In this document: in pieces, positions 6,779 through 15,102 of the stretch
Numbering within the stretch: the stretch's first letter is position 1
Layout of the letters: every line of letters begins with the position of its first letter
Source of the DNA: CF-161 sp035259145
GTDB taxonomy: Bacteria; Chloroflexota; Dormibacteria; Dormibacterales; Dormibacteraceae
Assembly (NCBI GenBank): GCA_035259145.1
Contig: DATFWQ010000336.1
Span: 1-20,684, forward strand
Length of the DNA stretch: 20,684 nt
Direction of reading: 5' to 3'
The notes under the pieces: generated by a model
Told to the model about the DNA's origin: nothing
Seen by the model: the letters and a program-made list of their open reading frames with translations, nothing else
The model's database searches: none
Translations under genes and position numbers: made by a program

Positions 6779-9700
6779 TCACGCAGTGGCGGCCACCGCT
6801 CGCAGCTCTCCGCGTTTCTGGTTCGCGTACTCGACCGCCGCCGCGGCGCTGCGAACCTTGATCCGCTCGTAGCCGCGGATCCGATCTGGCACCGAGGCAA
6901 GCTGCACCGCGAGCTCGTGGTTGGCGGGAGTCAGGTTGCGGGCGATCTCCTCGAGGAGCCCCTCGTACCACCGGATCAGCTCGCGTTCCAGCCGCCGCAC
7001 CTCGCTGCGGCCGAACGGGTCGAGGGCCGTGCCCCGCAGCCGGCGCATCGGTATCAGCAGGCGCAGCACCGGCGTGAACCAGCCTCGAAGCTCGAGCTTC
7101 CGCTTCAGTCCGTGATCGCGCAACAGCGGCGGGTGCAGGTTCCAACGCACCTTCGGCTCGACGAAGGTCCGCCGCAGCCGCTCCGCCCATTCGCCCTTGA
7201 TCAGCAGCCGGGCGACCTCGTACTCGTCCTTGTAAGCCAGCAGCTTGTAGAGGTAGCGGATGGCCGCCTCTGTCAGATCGTCGCTATCGGGTCGGACCTC
7301 CAGTTCCCGCGCGTGCAGCGCGAGCACGGCGTCCAGATAGCGATGAGCGTAGGCAGCATCTTGATACTGAATCAACTCCCCCAGGCGGATGGCCAGCATC
7401 CGGCGCAGCCGTGCGTCCAGTCCCTCCGCGCGATCGAGGAGAGCCTGGTACTCGCGGCCGTCACCGCTCAGCCGCCCGACGTAGCGCGCGCGCTCCTCCG
7501 CGTAAGAGCGCGCCGGCGCACCCAGCAGGTCTTTCACGGCGCCGGGATCGTGCTGGTAGAGCCTGCCGTAGCGGAACGCCTGCAGGTTGCGCTCAACCGC
7601 GACCCCGTTCAGCTCGATGGCGGCTTCGATGCCAGCTCCAGTCATCGGCAGCCGCCCGGCCTGGTAGGCCACACCGAGCATGAAGGTGTTCGTCATCATC
7701 TGATCGCCGAATATCGCCTCGGCCGTCTTTCCGGCCTCCAACCAGACGTTCTCTCGCGCCTGGCTCCAGCTGTCGACCGCGCGTTGCAGGCGGGTACGTC
7801 CCGGCATCAGCAGCTCCACGTGGCGAACAACGTCGGCCGTGGGCTGTACCGTGCTGTCAGCGACGACCACCGTCCGTCCCGGTGCCATGCGGTCGGCGTT
7901 CACCTGGTTGACCGCGCCCAGGGCGTCCAGCGCGAGCACCAGGTCGGCCTGGGCGACGCCTACCTTGTTGGAGGGCTGCGGCTGTGCGCCGGCGTCCAGG
8001 ACCACCAGAGAGGAGAGGACGGCGCCACCCTTCTGGGCCAGGCCGGTCTGGTCGAGCGCACGAACGGAGTAGCCTTCCATCAGCGCCGCGTAAGCCAGCA
8101 CCTGATTTGCGGTGACGACGCCTGTGCCGCCGACGCCAGGCATGTACACGCGGTACCCTCCGGCCGGGACCCCGGCCCGGCTCTCGGGATCCGGAACGGC
8201 GCTGGCTTCCAGCCTCGGCGCTGTCCGGCGCACCATGCCCTTCTCGGCGTAGACCGTCAAGAACGACGGGCAGTCACCTCGAGTGCACGAATAGTCCTTG
8301 TTGCACGACGACTGGTGGATCTGCGTCTTGCGGCCGAACTCGGTCTCGACCGGCTGCACAGACATGCAGTTGGAGACGTCGCCGCAGTCACCACAGCCCT
8401 CACAGACGTCCTCATTGATGAACACGTACCTGGTCGGCTCAGGGAGCCTGCCACGTTTTCGGGCGCGTCGTTTCTCGGCTGCGCACTCCTGGTCGAACAG
8501 CAGCACCGTCGTCCCCGGCACGCCACGGAGCTCTCTAACGGCATCGTCGTAGCGCTCGCGCGGGTACAGCGTTGCATTGGCTGCAAAGGCTGCCCGGCGA
8601 TATGCCTCGGGCTGCTCGGACACGATGATCGTCCTGGCCACGCCCTCGGTTTCCAGGTAGCGGGTGAGCGTGACCACGTCGCTGGCACCGGTGGGGTCCT
8701 GGCCGCCCGTCATCGCCACGTGCCGGTTGTAGAGCAGCTTGAAGGTGATGTTGATCCCCGCGGCCACGCACGCCCGCAGCGACTGCGAGGCTGAGTGGAA
8801 GAAGGTGCCGTCGCCGACGTTCTGAATGAAGTGCGGCGTGGCCACAAAAGGTGCGACCCCTATGAATGCTGAGCCCTCGGCGCCCATGGGAGCGGCGTTG
8901 ATCGTCTGACGCTCCTCCTGGGTCATCATGGGCGCCATTCCGTGGCAGCCGATGCCACCGCCCACGAGTTCCCCGTCCAGGGCGACCGTCGATCGGCTGT
9001 GCGGGCAGCCCGGGCAGTAGTTGGGCGTGCGCGGGGTGAAGACCTGGTACCGGCGGCCGCGAACCTCGGCGATCTCGGCCAGCCGGTGCCGCGCGGCGTC
9101 GGTCGCGCCGAGCTCCAGGAGACGAGGGCCGAGCCGCTCCGCCACAGCGTCGGCGTCCAGCTCGCCGTGATACGGAAACCAGCTCTGGCCGTCGGCGTCC
9201 CGCTTGCCGGTGACACGGGGGCGGCACGACAGGTCGTAGAGCGCGCTCCGGAGCTGCGACTCGACGAGGTCTCGCTTCTCCTCGACGACGACGATCTCGT
9301 CCAGCCCCTCGGCGAACTCTCGGACGACCTCCGGATCCAGGGGATAGATCATGCCGACCTTCAGGAGCCTGACACCGAGCTCAGCCAGCTGCACGTCGCC
9401 CAGTCCCAGGTCGTAAAACGCCTGCGTGACGTCGGTATAGGCCTTGCCGGCGGCCACGACGCCGAGGCGGTCGCGGCGACCGCTCTGGACGATGGCGTTC
9501 AGCAGGTTGGCGCGGGCGTACGCGAAGGCGGCCGGGAATCGCTCCTCGTACAGGTGGCGCTCCAGGTCGACGGAGCCCGGCGCGAAGAAGACGAAGCTCT
9601 GGGGCTTTTGGAAACCGTCAAGCTCCGGGACCACGACGCGGGGCCGGTCCGGGCCGAGTACGACGGTATCGCCGCCGTCGCAGAGGTTGGTGACGCACTT

Positions 9701-10300
9701 GAAGCCCACCCAGGTGCCGGTCAGCCGCGAGAGCGCAATGCCGTGCAGGCCCAGCTCGAGGAACTCGGAGACGGAGGCGGGAAAGAGCACCGGCATGCCG
9801 CAAGCGACGAAGTCCCACTCGCTGTTGTTCGGCAGTGTGGAGCTTTTTGCCTGGGGGTCGTCAGCCGCCAGCGCCAGCATCGCGGAGTGCCTGGGTCCGC
9901 CGCCCAGGTTTGCGTGCTTGAAGATGTCCAGGCAGCGGTCGACTCCTGGACTCTTGCCATACCAGATGCCCACCACGCCGTCGTAGCTGGAGCCGAAGAC
10001 CTCGGTCATCTGGCTACCCCAGACGTTGGCCGCGGCCAGCTCCTCGTTGAGGCCGGGGACGAAGCGTATCCCGAGCTCGGCCAGGTGACTCCGCGCCTGC
10101 ATCAATGCGAGGTCATAGCCCCCGAGCGGCGAGCCCGGATAGCCGCTGATGAAGACCCCAGTTTTGAGACCGGCGGCACGGTCGCGCCGGATCTGCTCCA
10201 TCGGCAGTCTGACCAGCGCCTGGACGCCGGTCATGAAGGCGGTCCCCTCGACGAGCGAGTACTTGTCGTCGAGCGAGACCGCTCGCGCCCCATTCCTCAT
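6779..10300 (-). CDS. Fused indolepyruvate:ferredoxin oxidoreductase (2-oxoacid oxidoreductase) family protein
   Basis: 1173 residues, about the length of the fused IorA-IorB family (around 1150-1180). These enzymes oxidatively decarboxylate aryl- or other 2-oxoacids to acyl-CoA and pass electrons to ferredoxin. Domains in order: a pyrimidine-binding region (SGYPGSPLGGYDLAL, about 52-66); a TPP-binding core with CPGCPHSRST (near 430) and QNVGDGTFFHSASQS (near 495); an Fe-S segment (about 630-680) with CEGCGDC and a second cysteine group (SSCNKDYSCTRGDC); the gamma domain with GVGGTGVVTANQVLAYAAL (near 723) and QTGLAQKGGAV; then the long C-terminal region (about 930-1170) typical of this fused family. 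ATG 10300 has no Shine-Dalgarno; CACAAT ends 6 nt upstream. The aminotransferase follows. Arylpyruvate is the expected substrate class by family name, but fused members can use other 2-oxoacids. Confidence 0.93.
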   Translation of the reverse strand: MRNGARAVSLDDKYSLVEGTAFMTGVQALVRLPMEQIRRDRAAGLKTGVFISGYPGSPLGGYDLALMQARSHLAELGIRFVPGLNEELAAANVWGSQMTEVFGSSYDGVVGIWYGKSPGVDRCLDIFKHANLGGGPRHSAMLALAADDPQAKSSTLPNNSEWDFVACGMPVLFPASVSEFLELGLHGIALSRLTGTWVGFKCVTNLCDGGDTVVLGPDRPRVVVPELDGFQKPQSFVFFAPGSVDLERHLYEERFPAAFAYARANLLNAIVQSGRRDRLGVVAAGKAYTDVTQAFYDLGLGDVQLAELGVRLLKVGMIYPLDPEVVREFAEGLDEIVVVEEKRDLVESQLRSALYDLSCRPRVTGKRDADGQSWFPYHGELDADAVAERLGPRLLELGATDAARHRLAEIAEVRGRRYQVFTPRTPNYCPGCPHSRSTVALDGELVGGGIGCHGMAPMMTQEERQTINAAPMGAEGSAFIGVAPFVATPHFIQNVGDGTFFHSASQSLRACVAAGINITFKLLYNRHVAMTGGQDPTGASDVVTLTRYLETEGVARTIIVSEQPEAYRRAAFAANATLYPRERYDDAVRELRGVPGTTVLLFDQECAAEKRRARKRGRLPEPTRYVFINEDVCEGCGDCGDVSNCMSVQPVETEFGRKTQIHQSSCNKDYSCTRGDCPSFLTVYAEKGMVRRTAPRLEASAVPDPESRAGVPAGGYRVYMPGVGGTGVVTANQVLAYAALMEGYSVRALDQTGLAQKGGAVLSSLVVLDAGAQPQPSNKVGVAQADLVLALDALGAVNQVNADRMAPGRTVVVADSTVQPTADVVRHVELLMPGRTRLQRAVDSWSQARENVWLEAGKTAEAIFGDQMMTNTFMLGVAYQAGRLPMTGAGIEAAIELNGVAVERNLQAFRYGRLYQHDPGAVKDLLGAPARSYAEERARYVGRLSGDGREYQALLDRAEGLDARLRRMLAIRLGELIQYQDAAYAHRYLDAVLALHARELEVRPDSDDLTEAAIRYLYKLLAYKDEYEVARLLIKGEWAERLRRTFVEPKVRWNLHPPLLRDHGLKRKLELRGWFTPVLRLLIPMRRLRGTALDPFGRSEVRRLERELIRWYEGLLEEIARNLTPANHELAVQLASVPDRIRGYERIKVRSAAAAVEYANQKRGELRAVAATA

Positions 10301-10306
10301 CCCTTG

Positions 10307-10312
10307 ATTGTG
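10307..10312 (-). promoter_or_regulatory. Possible -10 element (CACAAT) for the 2-oxoacid oxidoreductase gene
   Basis: CACAAT on the minus strand ends 6 nt before ATG 10300, which has no Shine-Dalgarno. With the hairpin at 10330-10353 just upstream, this gap could separate two transcripts. The same hexamer lies 9 nt before the ADP-forming synthetase alpha start at 16472. No -35 is visible. Weak evidence. Confidence 0.25.
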
Positions 10313-10329
10313 GCGCGCAGCGGGCGTTT

Positions 10330-10353
10330 GGGGCGGCGCGTGAGCGCCGCCCC
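10330..10353. repeat. Perfect GC-rich hairpin (10-bp stem, 4-nt loop), possible terminator or REP-like element
   Basis: GGGGCGGCGC, loop GTGA, GCGCCGCCCC: a perfect 10-bp stem made only of G and C. It lies 14 nt past the stop of the small secreted-protein gene and 30 nt before the oxidoreductase start. Read on the minus strand it is followed by AAACGCCC, with no U-tract, so it is not a classic intrinsic terminator, although GC-rich bacteria often use hairpins without U-tracts. The flanks (TAGGGGCGGC...) resemble short dispersed palindromes that GC-rich genomes can carry in many copies; only one copy is present here. Confidence 0.5.
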
Positions 10354-10366
10354 TACCCTGCCCCCT

Positions 10367-10837
10367 TTACTTGGGCGACGGCCTCGGGGTGTGCCCGTGC
10401 TCGCCGCCGCTGTCGTCGTCCTTGCCCCTGGTGCTCCGGGTGACCTGCCGGTCGTCGTCCCCAGCGTTTTTCGCCGCTTTCGTGGTGGTCTTGTGGTGGC
10501 CCTCGTTCGTGCCTTCCCGGTCGTTGTCGCAACCGGTCTCGCCCGCCTCGTTCTCGTCCTTGTCGTTGCTGGACGCGCTAGCTCCGTCTTCCGCGTCGTT
10601 GTCGGCATCGAGCTCGTTCTGCTCTTTCTGACAGCTGTCCCCGTTGTGCTGGACAGCAGAGTGCGCCCGGTGCGTGTCACCGTGCTGGCTGGCGAAGACA
10701 TGGTGAGCCTGGGCCGCCGGGCCGGCGCTGCCGGTGGCCGCAATCGCCACGACGGCGCTCCCCCCGACCGCCAGCACGGCAGCCGCGAGGCCGGCCATGC
10801 CCTTGCGGGTCAAGAAGGCAAGCCCTCTCCTCATCAT
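10367..10837 (-). CDS. Small secreted acidic low-complexity protein
   Basis: 156 residues from ATG 10837. The N-terminus MMRRGLAFLTRKGMAG is followed by a hydrophobic stretch (LAAAVLAVGGSAVVAIAA) and AxA-type sites (AAQA/HH), a typical Sec signal peptide. The mature part is almost all Asp, Asn, Glu, Ser, Gly, Lys and His with no evident hydrophobic core, and two cysteines (GDSCQKEQ, ETGCDNDR). It ends Pro/Lys-rich (HTPRPSPK). A strong GGAGG (10849-10845) sits 7 nt before ATG 10837 and rejects a GTG start at 10855. The reading is supported by the signal peptide and ribosome site; the opposite strand holds only shadow frames. No family recognised. A metal-binding or disordered cell-surface role is a guess. 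It lies between the Mo-hydroxylase and oxidoreductase genes on the same strand but may not belong to their pathway. Confidence 0.68.
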   Translation of the reverse strand: MMRRGLAFLTRKGMAGLAAAVLAVGGSAVVAIAATGSAGPAAQAHHVFASQHGDTHRAHSAVQHNGDSCQKEQNELDADNDAEDGASASSNDKDENEAGETGCDNDREGTNEGHHKTTTKAAKNAGDDDRQVTRSTRGKDDDSGGEHGHTPRPSPK

Positions 10838-10915
10838 CGACGTTCCTCCTCCCACTGCGTCATCTTCTAGAAGGAACGCCCTGCGCCGGCGAAGTACCCG
10901 TTTTCCGCGCTCGGG

Positions 10916-13219
10916 CTACCAGGACCTCCGCTGGCTCTGATGGCCGGCTGCTGCCTCACGCAGCCACTCGAGCACCTTCCACGGCGCCATCGGATAGGAC
11001 CGCGGACGCACGCCGACAGCGTCGGCCACGGCATTTGCCACCGCAGCCGCCACCGGGATCAGTCCTGCCTCCCCTACGCCCTTGGCGCCGAACGGTCCCT
11101 CCGGGTCGATCGTCTCCACCAGCGAGACGTGAATGGGCGGCACTGCCAGCGCGGTCAGCATGCCGTACTCGCGGAGCGAGGGCTGCAAGATGTGCCCGTC
11201 GCCGAGCCCCAGCTCCTCGGTCAGCGCCAGGCCCAGGCCCATCACCGCTCCGCCCAGCACCTGTCCCTCCACCCCGGCCGGATTCAGGGCGCGCCCCACG
11301 TCGTGGGCGCACCAGAGGTTGAGCACCCGCACAAGCCCGGTCTCAACGTCAACCTCGACCTCTGCGACGTGGGCGCCGAAGCCGTATGCGGCCGAGATGT
11401 TGCCCATGCGGCGGTGGTCCTGGGGCTCGGTCGGCGGGTCGTAGAACGACGTCGCCATCAGCATCGAGCCGCCCTGGCGCAGCATGCGCCGCCGCGCCGC
11501 GCGCTCATAGGTGATCGAGCGCCCTGGTGTGCCGCGGACACTGATCAGGCCTTCCACGATCACCAGATCGGCGGGATCAGCCTCCAGTACTTCGGCTGCG
11601 CTCTCCAGCAGCTTCGCCCGAACTTCCACAGCGGCCAGTCGTGCCGAGTTGCCGGCCACGAACGTGGTACGCGAGGCGTGCGCCCCCACGTCCCACGGCT
11701 TCACCTCGGTGTCGTCGTTCAGGACCCGCACAGCGGCCAGCGGCACCCCCAGCGCCTCGGCCGTCACCATCGCAAGCACCGTCTCCGATCCCTGACCCAG
11801 CTCCGATGCGCCTGTGATCAGCGTCACCCGGCCGGCCTCGTCGACCTTGAGGATCGAGCCGCAGCCGTCGCTGGGGTAGATTCGAGCGCCGCCACCGACG
11901 TGGATGAAGGCGGCTGCACCAAGCCCGCGGTGGCGGTCACGCATGCGGCCCCGGCGCCCGGCCCACCCCGACTCGCGGCGCACGGTCTCCAGGCACTCGG
12001 AGAGCCCGCACGACGTGATCCTCATGCTCTGCGGCGTGACGTCACCCGATCGATTGGCGTTTCGCAGCCGCAGCTCGATCGGGTCGGTGCCCAGCGCCTC
12101 CGCCAGCTGGTCGATCTGCTGCTCGACCGCGAACGTAGCTTCCGGGTTCCCGAAGCCGCGCACCGATCCGCCGTACGCCTTGTTGGTATAGACGACGCGA
12201 GAGCGGACCCGACAGTTGGGCACCCGGTAGAGCGAGCTGATCGTCTGCATCACGACGAGCAAAGCGTGTGAACCCCACGCGTTGTAGGCGCCGTTGTCGG
12301 AGACGACGTCGGCCTCGCGAAAGACGATGTCTCCCCTACGATCGCAACCCGTCCGCATCCGGATGTGCATCGGCTGGCGGACTCGCGACCCGATGAACTC
12401 CTCCTCGCGGCTGAAGTGGATCTTTACCGGCCGGCGAGCGGCTCTCGCCAGCAGCACGGTGATGAAGTCGATCGGGTCGATGTCGATCTTGCCGCCGAAG
12501 CTGCCGCCGATGGGTGGCTGGTGCACGCGGATGTCGCGCCAGTCCAGGCGCAGGCAGTCGGCGATCGCCTTGCGGTACATGAACGCCATGTGCACACCGG
12601 TCCAGACGTCCAGCCGCCCCTCGGAGTCGAAGCTGGCCAGACAGCAGTGGGTCTCGATCGGGGCGGGGGCCGACAGCGGGCTGGAATAGGTGCCCTCAAC
12701 GATGATGTCGGCACCGGCGGCCGCGGCCTCGACGTCGCCGTGTGAGAAGTCCCACCGCATCGAGACGTTGCCTTCCATGTCTTCGCGCTCCGCGTGGACG
12801 AGTGGGGCGCCCGGCTCTAGCGCCTGGTACGGATCGAAGACCGCGGGCAGGACCTCGTACTGGACCTCGATGAGGTCGAGCGCCTCCATGGCCGCCGCTT
12901 CGGACTCGGCGCCGACAGCCGCCACCTCGTCGCCGACGCAACGCACGCGGTCGCCCTTAAGCGGGACGTTGTCTCCGCCGTAGCCGAAGGGCAGCTGGGC
13001 GACGTTGCCGGCGTGCACCACAGCATGGACGCCTGGCACGAGCTCGGCGGCGCTCACGTCGATCCAGCGAACCCGAGCGTGGGCGTGGGGGCTGCGGAGG
13101 ATCTTGCCCACGAGCATCCCCGGCAGACGCAAGTCGCTGACGTACTCGGTGCGACCGAGCACCTTGTCTTTCCCGTCGAGCTTGCGCTGGCTCGTCCCGA
13201 TGACCCGGAGGTCGCTCAC
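10916..13219 (-). CDS. Xanthine dehydrogenase-family molybdopterin-binding (large) subunit
   Basis: 767 residues, the usual size of a Mo-hydroxylase large subunit (xanthine dehydrogenase, 4-hydroxybenzoyl-CoA reductase alpha, CO-dehydrogenase-like). These enzymes hydroxylate a carbon next to N or an aldehyde using water, or run reductively on aryl-CoA. The N-terminal a/b hammerhead region is GRTEYVSDLRLPGMLVGKIL with SPHAHARV. Mo-cofactor motifs are GGSFGGK (near 240), GGSVRGFGNPEATFAVE (near 350), SELGQGSET (near 473), and the catalytic-Glu motif GVGEAG (near 715). The Fe-S small subunit and FAD medium subunit that normally accompany it are not adjacent nor anywhere in the window. The start is GTG 13219 without a clear Shine-Dalgarno, 45 nt after the CoA-ligase stop. 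Substrate unknown; an N-heteroaromatic such as an indole derivative would fit the context. Confidence 0.9.
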   Translation of the reverse strand: MSDLRVIGTSQRKLDGKDKVLGRTEYVSDLRLPGMLVGKILRSPHAHARVRWIDVSAAELVPGVHAVVHAGNVAQLPFGYGGDNVPLKGDRVRCVGDEVAAVGAESEAAAMEALDLIEVQYEVLPAVFDPYQALEPGAPLVHAEREDMEGNVSMRWDFSHGDVEAAAAGADIIVEGTYSSPLSAPAPIETHCCLASFDSEGRLDVWTGVHMAFMYRKAIADCLRLDWRDIRVHQPPIGGSFGGKIDIDPIDFITVLLARAARRPVKIHFSREEEFIGSRVRQPMHIRMRTGCDRRGDIVFREADVVSDNGAYNAWGSHALLVVMQTISSLYRVPNCRVRSRVVYTNKAYGGSVRGFGNPEATFAVEQQIDQLAEALGTDPIELRLRNANRSGDVTPQSMRITSCGLSECLETVRRESGWAGRRGRMRDRHRGLGAAAFIHVGGGARIYPSDGCGSILKVDEAGRVTLITGASELGQGSETVLAMVTAEALGVPLAAVRVLNDDTEVKPWDVGAHASRTTFVAGNSARLAAVEVRAKLLESAAEVLEADPADLVIVEGLISVRGTPGRSITYERAARRRMLRQGGSMLMATSFYDPPTEPQDHRRMGNISAAYGFGAHVAEVEVDVETGLVRVLNLWCAHDVGRALNPAGVEGQVLGGAVMGLGLALTEELGLGDGHILQPSLREYGMLTALAVPPIHVSLVETIDPEGPFGAKGVGEAGLIPVAAAVANAVADAVGVRPRSYPMAPWKVLEWLREAAAGHQSQRRSW

Positions 13220-13264
13220 CGGCTCAACCGTAATGCGGAGCGAGGCCCGAAAGGTCAGGCAGAA

Positions 13265-14470
13265 CTACCGCTCGTCGAGAACCCGCTTCGTCTTGCGCTC
13301 GGTCCGGGGCAGCGCACCCAGCGGCATGATCTCGACGTCGGGTCGCACGCTCAGGCCGGCGCGCAAAGCCTCCGACACCCGCTCCAGCAGGCCCTGTTCG
13401 ACCTCGGCCTCGACTCGCACCAGGAAGCGATCCCGGCCGCCCTCACGCGACAGCAGCACCTGGTACTCGCTGCCCAGCCCCGCGACCTGCGAGAGCACCG
13501 TGTCGATCTGGGCCGGGTAGACCGCCACGCCTCGCACCTTGAACATGTCGTCACTCCGGCCCTTGATGCGGTCGATGCGTGGATAAGGACTCCCGCAGGG
13601 ACAGGGCTCCCGGATCAGCCGCGACAGGTCGTGCGTCCTGTACCGCAGCAGCGGCTGCGCCTGCTTGCGAAGCGTGGTCAGCACCAGCTCTCCCTCGGCG
13701 CCCGGCGGCAGGGCTGCGCCCGTAGCCGGGTCGATCACCTCGACCAGGTAGTAGTCATCCCAGTAGTGAATGCCCTGGTGCCGGGTGCAGTCGATGCCTG
13801 CACCCGGCCCGTACAGCTCGGTGAGGCCATAGGTGTCGAAGGTCTCGATCCCCAGCAGCTCCTCGATCCGGCGGCGCATGGCCTCGCCCCAGCGTTCGGA
13901 GCCGAAGATGCCGACTCGCAAGGCAAGCTTGTCCACCAGGCCCCGGCGGTGCGCCTCTTCCGCAATCAAGAGGCCGAAGGACGAGGTGGCGCACAGCACC
14001 GTGCTCTGGAGGTCGAGCAGCATCTCGAACTGCAGTTCGAGGTTGCCGGGTCCGGTCGGCACGCTCATTGCACTCAGACGCTCTGCACCCGCCTGGAAGC
14101 CAATCCCCGCCGTCCAGAGCCCGTAGCCGGGCGTGACCTGGACGCGGTCGTTGTGCGTGACGCCGGCGTACTCGTAGCAGCGGGCGAACATGTCGGCCCA
14201 GTCCAAGACATCCTGGGCCGTATACGTGGCCACGGTTCGCCTGCCCGTGGTGCCCGAGGAGGCGTGCACGCGGACCACCTCCGAGATCGGCACGCAGGTC
14301 CAGCCAAAGGGATAGGCGTCGCGGAGCTCCTGCTTGGTGGTCAGGGGCAGCCGGGCCAGGTCGTCGAGCGTGTGGACGCTGCGCGGATCGATGCCCACAG
14401 CGTCCAGCTTGAGACGGAAGAACGTGCTGCCTTGATACGCATGCTGGACCGTCCAGGCGAGACCGCTCAC
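13265..14470 (-). CDS. PaaK-like phenylacetate-CoA ligase family protein
   Basis: 401 residues, AMP-forming acyl-CoA synthetase of the phenylacetate-CoA ligase type: acid + ATP + CoA to acyl-CoA + AMP + PPi. Motifs: P-loop-like VHASSGTTGRRTV (near 70), ATSSFGLLIAEEA, FGSERWGEAMRRRIE, DTYGLTELYGPG (near 214), LRYRTHD, the hinge IDRIKGRSDDMFKVRGVAVYP, and the C-terminal PRTERKTKRV near the catalytic Lys region. PaaK proteins are usually about 430 residues; this one starts at VQHAYQGSTFFRLKL and so has a shorter N-terminus. The start is GTG 14470, overlapping the preceding stop as GTGA. PaaK-like ligases also include IaaL of anaerobic indoleacetate degradation, so phenylacetate is not the only candidate substrate. 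Confidence 0.9.
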   Translation of the reverse strand: MSGLAWTVQHAYQGSTFFRLKLDAVGIDPRSVHTLDDLARLPLTTKQELRDAYPFGWTCVPISEVVRVHASSGTTGRRTVATYTAQDVLDWADMFARCYEYAGVTHNDRVQVTPGYGLWTAGIGFQAGAERLSAMSVPTGPGNLELQFEMLLDLQSTVLCATSSFGLLIAEEAHRRGLVDKLALRVGIFGSERWGEAMRRRIEELLGIETFDTYGLTELYGPGAGIDCTRHQGIHYWDDYYLVEVIDPATGAALPPGAEGELVLTTLRKQAQPLLRYRTHDLSRLIREPCPCGSPYPRIDRIKGRSDDMFKVRGVAVYPAQIDTVLSQVAGLGSEYQVLLSREGGRDRFLVRVEAEVEQGLLERVSEALRAGLSVRPDVEIMPLGALPRTERKTKRVLDER

Positions 14471-15102
14471 GGCGTCTTCACCACCAGCGCATCCACGACA
14501 AGTGGGCAGCCGCCCCGAACCAGGATCGGGTTGACGTCCACCTCCACCACCTGGGGATCGCTGACCAGCAGCGCGGCGATCGCGTCCAGGATGCGCTGGA
14601 GGGCTTGCCGGTCTACGGGTTGTCGCCCGCGGTATCCGTCGAAAACTCGGGCGCAGCGCAGCCGCGCGATTGCCCGGTCCAGCTCCCCGGGCACGGGCGG
14701 CGCCAGGAGGAAGGCCACGTCCTGAAAGACCTCGGCCGCCACGCCGCCCAGACCGATGGAGACTATGGGCCCGAACTGGGGATCATGCAGACCGCCCGCT
14801 ATCAGCTCCAGCTCGCCCCGAACCTGCTCCGCGACCAGCACGGTGCCGTCGCCAAGCGCCGCGAGCTCGTCCCAGACGGCGGCCACATCCGCGTCCACGC
14901 GCACCGCGTCCTGCTCGGTCTTGTGCGGCATTCCCGACGCCTTGGCGACGACCGGGACACCCAGCGAGCTGGCAAAGGCGACCGCCTCGTCGAGCGAGTG
15001 GGTCAGGGCCTCGCGCGGCCTCGGCACGCCGCGCAGAAGCGCCTTGCTCTCCCATTCGGTCAGAGTCAACCCGGCCGGCCCTCCACCCTCAACTCCCCTC
15101 AC
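14467..15102 (-). CDS. ADP-forming acyl-CoA synthetase, beta (ATP-grasp) subunit
   Basis: 211 residues, an ATP-grasp_5 domain standing alone. In ADP-forming acetyl/acyl-CoA synthetases (ACD) this subunit transfers phosphate between ADP/ATP and the phosphohistidine of the alpha subunit. Seen: LTEWESKALL (N-terminal helix), VPVVAKASGMPHKTEQDAVR (nucleotide-binding Lys and the HKTE motif), VLVAEQVRGELELIAG, the glycine loop SIGLGGVAAEVFQD, and metal-binding VEVDVNPILV. The start is GTG 15102, overlapping the alpha stop as GTGA; a TTG 33 nt further in (before TLTEWES) is a possible alternative. In many bacteria alpha and beta are fused; here they are separate and coupled. The acyl substrate is unknown; an arylacetyl-CoA made by the 2-oxoacid oxidoreductase downstream is plausible. 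Confidence 0.88.
   Translation of the reverse strand: MRGVEGGGPAGLTLTEWESKALLRGVPRPREALTHSLDEAVAFASSLGVPVVAKASGMPHKTEQDAVRVDADVAAVWDELAALGDGTVLVAEQVRGELELIAGGLHDPQFGPIVSIGLGGVAAEVFQDVAFLLAPPVPGELDRAIARLRCARVFDGYRGRQPVDRQALQRILDAIAALLVSDPQVVEVDVNPILVRGGCPLVVDALVVKTP

Noticed and set aside
6566..8794. 742-codon open frame on the plus strand, antisense to the 2-oxoacid oxidoreductase gene
   Set aside because: It mirrors the codon bias of the real gene on the minus strand; its translation shows no family motif, and the minus-strand frame has TPP, Fe-S and gamma-domain motifs throughout.
10838..10855. GTG 10855 as the start of the secreted protein
   Set aside because: It lies on the Shine-Dalgarno itself; ATG 10837 is 7 nt after GGAGG and begins the signal peptide.
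8942..10870. 642-codon plus-strand open frame spanning the oxidoreductase and the secreted-protein gene
   Set aside because: Runs antisense through two genes with clear motifs or a ribosome site; no recognisable domain of its own.
13013..14725. 570-codon plus-strand open frame
   Set aside because: Antisense to the Mo-hydroxylase, PaaK-like and ACD beta genes; an effect of GC-rich third positions.
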